From positions 62,001 to 126,000 of the forward strand of contig JADHVO010000006.1 in the NCBI GenBank assembly GCA_016783965.1: DNA of 64,000 nt. Direction: 5' to 3'. A model generated the notes under the pieces. That model did not search any database. It was not told the DNA's origin and worked only from the letters and a program-made list of their open reading frames with translations. Numbering within the stretch: position 1 is the first letter of the stretch; the number at the start of each line of letters is the position of its first letter. The DNA is from Alphaproteobacteria bacterium (lineage in GTDB: Bacteria > Pseudomonadota > Alphaproteobacteria > Micropepsales > Micropepsaceae). Positions 24,944 to 32,402 of the stretch are shown here, piece by piece. The position numbers and the translations under genes were made by a program.

Positions 24944-26665
24944 GTGATGATGCATCACTGTCAATGCGGCGCGCGATTATCCATGCATATCGGTCAACAC
25001 ATGTGTACCGCGTTGAAACGCGCCCGCGCGTTCTTCGGCAATCGCGATGCCAATATCGCGATGATGTTCGGCCTGTCGCTGATTCCCATCACCATCGCGG
25101 CAGGCGCCGGCCTCGATCTCACGCGCGCGATGATCGTGCGGTCGAACCTCACCGAAGCCCTCGACGCCGCGGCACTCGCAGCCGGCTCGCAGCCTGGCCT
25201 CACACAGGCGCAGATGCAGAGCGTGGCGCAGGCCTACTTCAACGCCAACTACAAGGCCGATCCCGCCTACTACGGCACGCCGGCAGCGGTGACCGTGGCT
25301 CTGGGCACGCAGTCGGTGACGGTGTCCAGCGCGGTGCCGATGCCGACGACGCTGATGGCCGTTGCGGGCATTCACAACGTGAATGTCAAATCGGCGTCGA
25401 CCGTGGTTTGGGGCCAGACCAGGCTCTGGGTCGGCCTGGTGCTCGATAACACCGGTTCGATGTGCCAGTCCGACACCAATCCGAACGCCAACAGTCCGTG
25501 CCCCAACCCCGCCTCCAACACCAAGATCGCGTCGCTTCAGGCCGCGACCCACAATCTGCTCAACATGCTGCAGGGCGCCGCGCTCAATCCGGGCGACGTG
25601 CAGGTGGCCATCGTGCCGTTCGTCAAGGATGTCAACGTCGGCACCTCCAATTCCGGCGCGACCTGGATCGACTGGACCGGGTGGGACTCCGTGAACGGCA
25701 CCTGTCAGATTTCGAGCCAGACCAGCCGGTCGAGCTGCACCAGCACGCACGGCAGCTGGACCTGGACCGGCGGCACCTGCACGATTTCCGGCAAGACCAG
25801 CCAGTCGAACTGCACGAGCGGCAAAGGGACGTGGACGGCGGCCCATTGCTCAAACGGCAGTTACACCACCCAAACCCAGTGCACGAGCCATGGCGCTACC
25901 TGGATCGCAGCGGCTTGCAACATCTCGGGCATCACCACCCAGACCAGTTGCCAGAGCACCTCGGGTGTCTGGACGTGGACGACCGGGAACTGCAACATCT
26001 CGGGCTACACTACCCAGTCGGGCTGCACCAACGCTACGGCGGCGTGGACGCCGAAAAGTCATACCACCTGGAACGGCTGCGTCACCGACCGCGGCAACTC
26101 CACCGGTCCCGACACAACGAACAACTACGACGTGGAAAACACCGCTCCGTCGACCACGATCGCCAGCAAGTTCCCCGCCGAGCAATACTCGACCTGTCCT
26201 CAATCGCTCATGGGGCTCAGCTACGACTGGACTGCGCTCGGCGCGAAGATCGACTCCATGGTCGCCGGGGGCTCGACCGACCAGACGATCGGTCTGGCGT
26301 GGGGCTGGCATGCGCTCAGCCAGGGTGATCCGCTCAATGCGCCGGCGCTGCCGGCAAACACGGCGCGCTATCTCATTATCCTCTCCGACGGTCTGAACAC
26401 GCAGGACCGCTGGTATGGCGACGGATACAACCAGAGCACGCAGGTCGACGCACGCATGAACGCGGTTTGCAGCAACGCCAAGGCCGACGGCATCATCATC
26501 TACGCTGTCTATGTCGATATCGGCGGGACCCAGGGAAACTCCTCGGTGCTGCAGGCCTGCGCCACGGACTCCAGCAAATACTGGGATCTGACCAGCGCGT
26601 CCCAGATCGATGGCGTGCTCGCCGCGATCGGGCAGCAGATCACCAACCTGCGCGTCTCGCAGTAA
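24944..26665 (+). CDS. TadG-like pilus assembly protein with VWA domain and cysteine-repeat insert
   Basis: Up to 573 residues; the true start may be 24944 (GTG), 24983 or 25001 (ATG). RDANIAMMFGLSLIPITIAAGAG is the TadG-type membrane anchor, followed by a short N-terminal Tad domain (DLTRAMIVRSNLTEALDAAA). A VWA domain opens with VGLVLDNTGSM, a DxTxS variant of the metal site, and continues with STDQTIGLAWGWHALS and YLIILSDGLNT. Between these, residues about 254-368 hold five tandem C-x10-C-x6-W repeats, followed by TTWNGCVTDRG. TadG is exported and anchors or stabilises Flp pili. It is divergent from the TadE-like pair. Confidence 0.87.
   Translation: MMMHHCQCGARLSMHIGQHMCTALKRARAFFGNRDANIAMMFGLSLIPITIAAGAGLDLTRAMIVRSNLTEALDAAALAAGSQPGLTQAQMQSVAQAYFNANYKADPAYYGTPAAVTVALGTQSVTVSSAVPMPTTLMAVAGIHNVNVKSASTVVWGQTRLWVGLVLDNTGSMCQSDTNPNANSPCPNPASNTKIASLQAATHNLLNMLQGAALNPGDVQVAIVPFVKDVNVGTSNSGATWIDWTGWDSVNGTCQISSQTSRSSCTSTHGSWTWTGGTCTISGKTSQSNCTSGKGTWTAAHCSNGSYTTQTQCTSHGATWIAAACNISGITTQTSCQSTSGVWTWTTGNCNISGYTTQSGCTNATAAWTPKSHTTWNGCVTDRGNSTGPDTTNNYDVENTAPSTTIASKFPAEQYSTCPQSLMGLSYDWTALGAKIDSMVAGGSTDQTIGLAWGWHALSQGDPLNAPALPANTARYLIILSDGLNTQDRWYGDGYNQSTQVDARMNAVCSNAKADGIIIYAVYVDIGGTQGNSSVLQACATDSSKYWDLTSASQIDGVLAAIGQQITNLRVSQ
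25694..26056 (+). repeat. Five tandem C-x10-C-x6-W coding repeats inside the TadG-like gene
   Basis: Cysteine pairs at residues 254/265, 279/290, 302/313, 325/336 and 350/361 each have 11-residue spacing and a Trp 7 residues after the second Cys (272, 297, 320, 343, 368). Unit lengths are 25, 23, 23 and 25 residues. Units share Ile-Ser-Gly and Thr-(Ser/Thr)-Gln cores and are Gly/Thr/Ser-rich. The DNA repeats are diverged, so this is an old, protein-level repeat. Confidence 0.88.
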
Positions 26666-26720
26666 ACCAACGCGAAAGCACTGGTCTCGTACTGTTGGAC
26701 GGTTAAGAGGTCCTGCTTAG

Positions 26721-27539
26721 ATGTTCGATGCGCTGTCCGGGCTGCTGTCCGCCTTCGCCCATACGCTCCTGACGCTGCTGCCTTACTTCATGGTGATGGG
26801 CATCGCGTTCGCGGCGCTCTCGTGGTTCTCGCCCTGCAACGCCGGCAAGCCGTGGTGGCAGAAGCGCGGCATTGTCACCGATCTAACCTACGTGTTCATC
26901 ACGCCGGTGCTGATGCGCTTCGCCCGCATCGGGTTCTCGATCATGATCGCGGTCTATATCGTCGGCATCACGACAAGCCAGGGCCTGGTCGCCTATTTCG
27001 ATCACGGCCACGGCCCGGTGTCGCACCTGCCGTTCTGGCTCCAGGTCGCGCTGTACCTGGTCCTGACGGATCTGGCGCTCTACTGGATTCACCGCGCCTT
27101 CCATTCGGGCTTCCTGTGGAAGTACCATGCCGTGCATCACTCGTCCGAGGATGTCGAGTGGATCTCCGCCTGGCGCTTTCATCCTCTGAACGTGATCCTC
27201 GGCTCCGTCGCTGTCGACGTTGCGGCGATCATGTCCGGCCTCAACACCGACGTCTTCTTTATCGTGGCGCCGTTCAACGTACTCTCGTCGGGCTGGGTGC
27301 ACGCCAATCTCGACTGGACGCTCGGGCCGCTCAAATATGTGCTCGCAGGCCCCGTCTTCCACCGCTGGCACCATACGCGCGAGAAGCACGGCTTGAACTT
27401 TGCGGGAACCTTCTCGCTGTGGGACCTGATGTTCGGCACCTTCTACATGCCGGAAGAGCTGCCGGAAAATTACGGCATCGATGACAAGGAGATGCCCGAG
27501 AGCTTCGGCAAGCAGGTCGTCTATCCGCTCCTGCATTGA
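26721..27539 (+). CDS. Sterol desaturase / fatty acid hydroxylase superfamily protein
   Basis: A 272-residue integral membrane di-iron oxygenase. The histidine clusters are HRAFHSGFLWKYHAVHHS (HxxxH and HxxHH) and VFHRWHHTREKHG, set among four to five hydrophobic segments. Family members hydroxylate or desaturate sterols, carotenoids, hopanoids or fatty acids; the substrate here is not evident. GAGG precedes the ATG. It lies 55 bases after the TadG-like gene on the same strand and may be transcribed with it, though a pilus role is not indicated. Confidence 0.9.
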   Translation: MFDALSGLLSAFAHTLLTLLPYFMVMGIAFAALSWFSPCNAGKPWWQKRGIVTDLTYVFITPVLMRFARIGFSIMIAVYIVGITTSQGLVAYFDHGHGPVSHLPFWLQVALYLVLTDLALYWIHRAFHSGFLWKYHAVHHSSEDVEWISAWRFHPLNVILGSVAVDVAAIMSGLNTDVFFIVAPFNVLSSGWVHANLDWTLGPLKYVLAGPVFHRWHHTREKHGLNFAGTFSLWDLMFGTFYMPEELPENYGIDDKEMPESFGKQVVYPLLH

Positions 27540-27560
27540 CGGCGCGCGCCGAAAAGAAGA

Positions 27561-27584
27561 AGGCCGCGGATCGCTCCGCGGCCT
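27561..27584. terminator. Bidirectional hairpin terminator
   Basis: AGGCCGCGGA, loop TCGC and TCCGCGGCCT make a perfect 10-bp stem, with CTTTCCTTCT on one side and TCTTCTTTTC on the other strand. It can end both the desaturase-family gene and the convergent gene at 27646. Confidence 0.8.
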
Positions 27585-27597
27585 CTTTCCTTCTACT

Positions 27598-27640
27598 GCG
27601 CGTTGCGCAGTGGGTCGGCGGGCGGCACTGCGCAACGCGC
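27598..27640. repeat. Perfect 15-bp inverted repeat with 13-base loop
   Basis: GCGCGTTGCGCAGTG at 27598-27612 and its exact complement at 27626-27640 flank a G-rich loop. It begins six bases after the stop of the 27646 gene (minus strand) and stands next to the bidirectional terminator, giving two hairpins in tandem. It has no T run of its own. Confidence 0.8.
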
Positions 27641-27645
27641 CAGGA

Positions 27646-28083
27646 TTACTGCGCCTGCTTGGCGCCGAGTTCGTGATGTGCCTCGACGTCGCCGATGCGG
27701 TCCTTGTAGCCGGCATCGCCCGGAACCGGTGAGACGTTGCAGCGCGGGCCGCCGCACGACATCGTCACCTGCTGCACGCCGTGGAACACCGTGACGGTGG
27801 ACCCGCGCGTTTCCGGCACGGCGACATAGACGTTCGATACCTCATGCCCGCTCGAGTCGAGGGCGATCAGGTTGGTCGTGCCGAACACCTTGCCCAGAAC
27901 GAAAGCGTGGCGGCTGTCGATCAGGTTCACGTCGGCGATCGTCGAGTTGCCCATGTAGACCGTCGCCACGGGGCGCGGGAAGGTCACTGTGCGAACCTCG
28001 TCCATCGGCACCGACACCGTGCCGGCAAACGCCTGCGAAACGGAAAGGCCGAAGACGAACGCGGTGGCGATCGTGAGACGCAT
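27646..28083 (-). CDS. Stand-alone CpaC-type N-terminal domain protein
   Basis: A 145-residue exported protein with signal peptide MRLTIATAFVFGLSVSQAFA. The mature part, from VPMDEVRTVTFPRPVATVYMG through NLIDSRHAFVLGKVFGTTNLIALD to GHEVSNVYVAV, matches the pilus-assembly N-terminal domain normally found at the start of CpaC/RcpA secretins. The secretin core is absent. A C-terminal tail carries MSCGGPRCNVSP, a likely disulfide, then a charged end. It may be an accessory that binds the CpaC secretin or peptidoglycan at the Flp export site; this is inferred from domain and location only. Confidence 0.78.
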   Translation of the reverse strand: MRLTIATAFVFGLSVSQAFAGTVSVPMDEVRTVTFPRPVATVYMGNSTIADVNLIDSRHAFVLGKVFGTTNLIALDSSGHEVSNVYVAVPETRGSTVTVFHGVQQVTMSCGGPRCNVSPVPGDAGYKDRIGDVEAHHELGAKQAQ

Positions 28084-28531
28084 GACCCTGCACCCAACTT
28101 ATGTTTTTCGTGGCACGCAATCTAGCGAGCCTGCTGTAAAAGATGCCTTAACCCCTCCGCCGCACTTGTTTGGACATTGTGCCGAACCCGATCATTCTCC
28201 GCTGGCAAGGGAGACGTTCTTGCATCGAACGATGCGTGCGCGTCGCGCGGGTTTTGTTTTCGCCCGCAACATCGGCAAGCTCGAAGATCGTTTGGGAGAG
28301 ATTTTTTTCGTGCGTTTTGCGCGGCACGGTTAACAAGCGGCGAATTTTAATCGTGCCCGCGCGCCGCAGGACCGCTTTCTGTGCGGCGCTGGGACATTCG
28401 GCTTTCGAGGGCAATCGTAGGCTTAAGTCCGCATTAAGCGATGCCTTCTATGGTGGTGACGGTCCGAGTTGGTCTCTCGCAATTGATGCCGGCCGGACGT
28501 TCCTGGGTGTCATTAGTGGAGGCTAACTAAC
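28084..28531. other. 448-base pilin upstream region
   Basis: No plausible gene: open frames here are short and off-composition. The stretch is visibly more AT-rich than its surroundings, as expected for a regulatory region. It holds the CtrA-type site at 28423-28437 and a run GGTTAACAAGCGGCGAATTTTAA around 28328-28350 with two further TTAA half-sites at non-standard spacing. Confidence 0.6.
28423..28437 (+). promoter_or_regulatory. CtrA-type binding site upstream of flp
   Basis: TTAAGTCCGCATTAA is an exact TTAA-N7-TTAA, the CtrA recognition sequence of alphaproteobacteria, centred about 100 bases before the pilin ATG. In Caulobacter CtrA controls the Flp pilin gene pilA, so the position makes biological sense. 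Confidence 0.68.
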
Positions 28532-28696
28532 ATGAACAACCTTTTCGCCCGCTTCGTGCGTGACGAGTCCGGCGCGACGGCCATCGAGTATGGTCTGATC
28601 GCCGCTCTCATCGCCGTCGTCATCATTGGCGCCGTCCAGGTGGTCGGTACCAAGCTGTCGACGACGTTCACGACCGTTGGCGGCTCCATCAAGTAG
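28532..28696 (+). CDS. flp: Flp/Fap-type major pilin
   Basis: A 54-residue prepilin. MNNLFARFVRDESG is the basic leader; cleavage is expected after Gly14, giving ATAIEYGLIAALIAVVIIG with the conserved Glu-Tyr pair and a single hydrophobic helix, then a short polar end GTKLSTTFTTVGGSIK. It is the subunit of Flp (Tad) adhesion pili, matured by CpaA. GGAGG lies ten bases before the ATG. A CtrA-type site is upstream and a strong hairpin directly downstream, consistent with a highly expressed, separately terminated pilin message. Confidence 0.95.
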   Translation: MNNLFARFVRDESGATAIEYGLIAALIAVVIIGAVQVVGTKLSTTFTTVGGSIK

Positions 28697-28719
28697 CGCT
28701 CGCATCGCGCGAACGCTTC

Positions 28720-28757
28720 GTGCGCGGCCGCTTCGTAACAGAAGCGGCCGTTCGCAC
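28720..28757 (+). terminator. Hairpin between flp and cpaA
   Basis: CGGCCGCTTC and GAAGCGGCCG pair perfectly around loop GTAACA, extended by GTGCG/CGCAC across a TT bulge, and are followed by TTTAAG. It can act as a partial terminator and 3' stabiliser so that pilin exceeds the assembly proteins. Confidence 0.75.
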
Positions 28758-28777
28758 TTTAAGATATAGCGGCATCC

Positions 28778-29287
28778 ATGGCGGCTGAACTTCTCGTGCT
28801 GATCGTGCTTCCGGCGCTGCTCGTGGCCGCGGCCGGCTGGGACATCGCAAGTTTCACCATCCCCAACTTCTTGCAGCTCGGGCTGATCGGTGCGTTCGCC
28901 GTTTTTGTCCTGGTAACCGGCATGCCGTCGGCATTGATCGGCGCGCATCTGCTGGCAGGGTTCCTCGGGCTCGTCGTCGGCTTCACGCTGTTCGCGCTGG
29001 GATATGTGGGCGGCGGCGATGCCAAGCTCTTCGCCTGCGTCCTGCTCTGGCTGGGCTTCGCAAATCTCGTCGACTACACGCTGATTGCGTCGGCGCTGGG
29101 CGGGCTTCTTACCCTCGCGCTCCTCGGCCTGCGCCAGATGCCGCTGCCGCCGTCGTTCGCCACGCAGTCCTGGATCGCGCGGCTGCACGACGCGAAGGCG
29201 GGAATCCCGTACGGCGTTGCGCTCGCGGCCGGCGCATTCGCGATTCTTCCGCAGACGGAAATTTTCCGGGTCGCGTCAACGCTCTAG
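28778..29287 (+). CDS. cpaA: Prepilin peptidase CpaA/TadV
   Basis: A 169-residue, multi-pass A24 aspartic peptidase that removes the leader of Flp pilin and TadE/TadF pseudopilins. The two catalytic aspartates are in the first loop (AAGWDIASFTIPN) and in the GxGD motif (ALGYVGGGDAKLFACV). It lacks the N-terminal methylase domain of PilD, as CpaA/TadV normally does. The first gene after the pilin hairpin, it is separated by about 105 bases from cpaB. Confidence 0.93.
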   Translation: MAAELLVLIVLPALLVAAAGWDIASFTIPNFLQLGLIGAFAVFVLVTGMPSALIGAHLLAGFLGLVVGFTLFALGYVGGGDAKLFACVLLWLGFANLVDYTLIASALGGLLTLALLGLRQMPLPPSFATQSWIARLHDAKAGIPYGVALAAGAFAILPQTEIFRVASTL

Positions 29288-29336
29288 CAATCGCGTTTTC
29301 GCATGCGGCGGCGTGGAGCAATTCCACAGTTTTTCG

Positions 29337-29351
29337 TTAAGCACTTTTCAA
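29337..29351 (+). promoter_or_regulatory. CtrA-like site upstream of cpaB
   Basis: TTAAGCACTTTTCAA differs from TTAA-N7-TTAA at one base and lies about 40 bases before the cpaB ATG, in the only gap larger than 25 bases inside the cpaA-tadC block. Confidence 0.4.
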
Positions 29352-29392
29352 AGGGTTGGGTGCTCGAATAAGGGCGCAAAGGAGCCTGTCTC

Positions 29393-30196
29393 ATGGACAT
29401 GCGGCGCATGATCGTTCTGGGCATTGCGGTTGTTGCCGCGATCGCCGCCGTCTTCCTGGTTCGTGGCATGATGGGTGGCGGCACGCCCCAGGCCGGCGCG
29501 CTCATCGCGCCGGTGCGGCAGATCCCGACCGCCGAGGTGCTCGTCGCCTCGACCCCGATCCAGCCCGGCACGCCGCTCAATCCGAGCCTTGTGCACTGGC
29601 AGTCCTGGCCGCGCTCTGCGGTCGACTCATCTTTCATCACGCGCGAAGCCACCCCCGATCTCGCGGCCGCGCTCAACGGCACCGTCACGCGCGCGCCGAT
29701 CGTCGAGGGTGAGCCCCTCAGCAACACCAAGTTCGTTCATTCCGATGCCGCGGGCTTCATGGCCGCGACGCTCACGCCCGGCAATCGCGCGATCTCGATT
29801 CCGGTGACGGTCGAGTCCGGCGCCGGCGGCTTCATCCTGCCCAACGACCGGGTCGACCTCATGATGACAGAGGTCGTGTCGGACAACCCCAAGCGCTACG
29901 CGGCGCATGTGGTGCTGACCAACATCCGCGTGCTGGCAATGGACCAGACGGTCAAGCAGGACAAGGATCAGAAGACCGTCATCGCCCGCACCGCGACGCT
30001 CGAGGTTACCCCGGCCCAGTCGCGCGTCGTCGCTCGCGCCCAGGCCGCCGGCCCTATCACGCTCACGCTGCGCCCGCTTGGCGAGAACAAGTCGGTTGCC
30101 GACACGGCGCCCGCCAACAGCGAAGACAATACCGATGGCAACGTCACCGTGATCCGCTTCGGCTTGGTGGCGACAGGCAACAACGGAAGGAAGTGA
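29393..30196 (+). CDS. cpaB: Flp pilus assembly protein CpaB/RcpC
   Basis: A 267-residue protein with one N-terminal membrane helix (RRMIVLGIAVVAAIAAVFLV) and a periplasmic SAF domain (TAEVLVASTPIQPGTPLNP ... APIVEGEPLSNTKF), the antifreeze-like fold of CpaB/RcpC. ISIPVTVESGAGGFILPNDR VDL is the family core. It is thought to support or gate the secretin in the periplasm. AAGGAG precedes the ATG at the right distance. Its stop overlaps the cpaC start as GTGA. Confidence 0.93.
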   Translation: MDMRRMIVLGIAVVAAIAAVFLVRGMMGGGTPQAGALIAPVRQIPTAEVLVASTPIQPGTPLNPSLVHWQSWPRSAVDSSFITREATPDLAAALNGTVTRAPIVEGEPLSNTKFVHSDAAGFMAATLTPGNRAISIPVTVESGAGGFILPNDRVDLMMTEVVSDNPKRYAAHVVLTNIRVLAMDQTVKQDKDQKTVIARTATLEVTPAQSRVVARAQAAGPITLTLRPLGENKSVADTAPANSEDNTDGNVTVIRFGLVATGNNGRK

Positions 30197-31695
30197 CCGT
30201 GCGTAGACTGCTCCTCGGCCTCGCCTTCGCCGCGCTCGGTGCCGTCGTTGCCGCGCCGGCGAATGCCATTCCGGACCGCATGCCCGACACAGGCCCGAAG
30301 GTCATCGCGATCTCCTCGCGTAACGGCATGGTGACCCAGCGCATCACACTCGGTCTCAACAAGGCCGTTATTGTCACGCTGGACGCCGATGCGCGCGACG
30401 TCCTGGTCGCGAGCCCGGATATCGTGGATGCCGTCGTGCGCACGCCGCGCCGCATCTTCCTGATGGCGCAGAAGATCGGCCAGACAAACGCCTTCTTCTT
30501 CGACGGCGCCGGCCGGCAGCTCGCGATCATCGACATACGCGTTGAGCGCGACACCGGCGATCTCGCCACCATGCTGCACACCAACATGCCGGGCTCGAAC
30601 ATCAGGGTCCAGGCAATGAACGACAACATCGTGCTTACCGGCACGGTGTCCTCCGCCCAGGAATCGGCGCGTGCCCAGGACATCGCGGCGCGCTTTGCCG
30701 GCGACCCGAACAAGGTCGTGAACATGCTGCGCGTCGCCGGGGGGGAGCAGGTGATGCTCAAGGTCCGCGTCGCGGAGATGCAGCGCAACATCGCCAAGCA
30801 GTTCGGCGTCAACCTTGCGGAAGCCGCCATCGTCGCGGGCGTCCCGATCGTCGCGTCGTCCGCGCCCAACTTCGCGCTCCTCGGCCGCGCGCTCAACGAT
30901 CTGAGCGGCGCGCAGGCCGGTGTCGTGTGCAGCGCCGCAGCCGGCAGCACGGTGCTCAATCCGCTTCAGGCGGTGACGCAGGGCGGCACCTGCTCGGCCT
31001 CGCCGAACAATCTCCAGGGCACGCTCAAGGCGCTGGAGCAGGTCGGTCTTGTCCATACCCTGGCCGAGCCGGACCTGACCGCCGTGTCGGGTGAGACGGC
31101 CAAGTTCCTCGCGGGCGGCGAATTTCCCGTCCCGGCGGGCCGCGACACCTCGGGCAACATCTCGATCGTCTTCAAGCAGTTCGGCGTCGGTCTCTCCTTC
31201 ACGCCGGTCGTGCTGAGCGCTGGGCGCATTTCGCTCCATGTCTCGACCGAGGTATCGGAGCTGACGACCACGGGCGCCTTCACGCTCCAGGGCGGCTCGG
31301 CTCAGACCGGCCTGACCATTCCGGCGCTGTCGGTCCGCCGCGCGCAGACCACGGTCGAGCTGCCGTCCGGCGGCAGCTTCGCCATCGCCGGCCTCATGCA
31401 GCACAACACCAAGCAGGTCATCGAGGCGCTTCCCGGCGTCAAGGATCTGCCGGTGCTCGGCGCGCTGTTCCGCAGCCGCGACTATCAGAACAACGAATCC
31501 GAGCTGGTAGTGATCATCAGTGCCTATCTGGTCGAGCCGACCGTCGCCAGCAACCTCGCCTCGCCGACGGACGGGTTCGTCTCGCCGACCGATGCGGAGA
31601 CGATCCTGCTCGGCAAGCTCAACGCGACCTACGACAAGCCCGGCCAGGGAGCACATCCCGCGCCGTCGAGCTCCGTCGGCTTCATTGTGCAGTAA
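30193..31695 (+). CDS. cpaC: Flp pilus secretin CpaC/RcpA
   Basis: A 500-residue outer-membrane secretin forming the pilus exit pore. Signal peptide LLLGLAFAALGAVVAAPANA, an N-terminal pilus-assembly domain (NKAVIVTLDADARDVLVASP), a BON-like domain (GSNIRVQAMNDNIVLTGTVS), then the secretin core with AEPDLTAVSGETAKFLAGGE FPVP and the closing VPLGS-type region KDLPVLGALFRSRDYQNNES. The start is GTG at 30193 overlapping cpaB (GTG at 30199 is an alternative). The C-terminal tail is Pro/Ser-rich after LVVIISAYLVEP. Confidence 0.95.
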   Translation: MTVRRLLLGLAFAALGAVVAAPANAIPDRMPDTGPKVIAISSRNGMVTQRITLGLNKAVIVTLDADARDVLVASPDIVDAVVRTPRRIFLMAQKIGQTNAFFFDGAGRQLAIIDIRVERDTGDLATMLHTNMPGSNIRVQAMNDNIVLTGTVSSAQESARAQDIAARFAGDPNKVVNMLRVAGGEQVMLKVRVAEMQRNIAKQFGVNLAEAAIVAGVPIVASSAPNFALLGRALNDLSGAQAGVVCSAAAGSTVLNPLQAVTQGGTCSASPNNLQGTLKALEQVGLVHTLAEPDLTAVSGETAKFLAGGEFPVPAGRDTSGNISIVFKQFGVGLSFTPVVLSAGRISLHVSTEVSELTTTGAFTLQGGSAQTGLTIPALSVRRAQTTVELPSGGSFAIAGLMQHNTKQVIEALPGVKDLPVLGALFRSRDYQNNESELVVIISAYLVEPTVASNLASPTDGFVSPTDAETILLGKLNATYDKPGQGAHPAPSSSVGFIVQ

Positions 31696-31709
31696 GGGAG
31701 GGGCAGACG

Positions 31710-32393
31710 ATGACGCCCACCATGAAGGACGTGCTTCGTGCGGCCTCGCTGCTGGCGGTTCTCGCCGCGGGCAGCTGCGCGTCGCCGAACAACACCGGCA
31801 ATCTGATGGATGACCCGTCGGCCAATCATCCGATCGAGGTGGCGCCGAGCTTCCACACGCTGCGCGTCGGCTTTTCCGGCTCCGATGCCGGCCTGATGCC
31901 GGACGACTCGGCGAAATTCGACGCGTTCGTCGCGGACTACATCCAGCACGGCAACGGCGCGATATCGGTGTCGGCGCCCGCCGGCCGCGACTCTTCCGTC
32001 GCCATCGAGTATTTCGGCGAGCGCCTGGCCGCCTACGGTATCCCGCGCGAGAAGATTCTCGTCGGCACCAAGGACTCGCCGGACGGCAAGGTCGAGATCG
32101 GCTTCATCGGCTATCAGGCGTCCGCGAACGGCTGCGGCGACTGGTCGGCCGATCTGTCCTTCACGCTCGACAACCAGGTGAGCCCGAATCTTGGCTGCGC
32201 CGTCCAGCACAACATCGCGGCGCAGGTTGCCGATCCGCGTGATCTGATGACGCCGCGCACCATGAGCGCGGGCGATGCGGCGCGCCGCGCCACCGTCTAT
32301 TCCAACTATCGCGATGGCAAGCCGACCGGCGCGACGCACTCGACCGAACAGTCGGGCGCGGTGTCCGATGTCGGCGGGTCAACCGGCCCGTAA
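31710..32393 (+). CDS. cpaD: Flp pilus assembly protein CpaD
   Basis: A 227-residue CpaD family protein, probably a lipoprotein: AASLLAVLAAGSC ends in a near-standard lipobox at the cysteine of AGSCAS. The conserved centre is VSAPAGRDSSVAIEYFGERL and the C-terminal part GCAVQHNIAAQVADPRDLM with NYRDGKPTG. CpaD is needed for secretin placement and pilus biogenesis and resembles a pilotin. AGGGAGGGG precedes the ATG. Confidence 0.92.
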   Translation: MTPTMKDVLRAASLLAVLAAGSCASPNNTGNLMDDPSANHPIEVAPSFHTLRVGFSGSDAGLMPDDSAKFDAFVADYIQHGNGAISVSAPAGRDSSVAIEYFGERLAAYGIPREKILVGTKDSPDGKVEIGFIGYQASANGCGDWSADLSFTLDNQVSPNLGCAVQHNIAAQVADPRDLMTPRTMSAGDAARRATVYSNYRDGKPTGATHSTEQSGAVSDVGGSTGP

Positions 32394-32402
32394 GAGGCAG
32401 AT

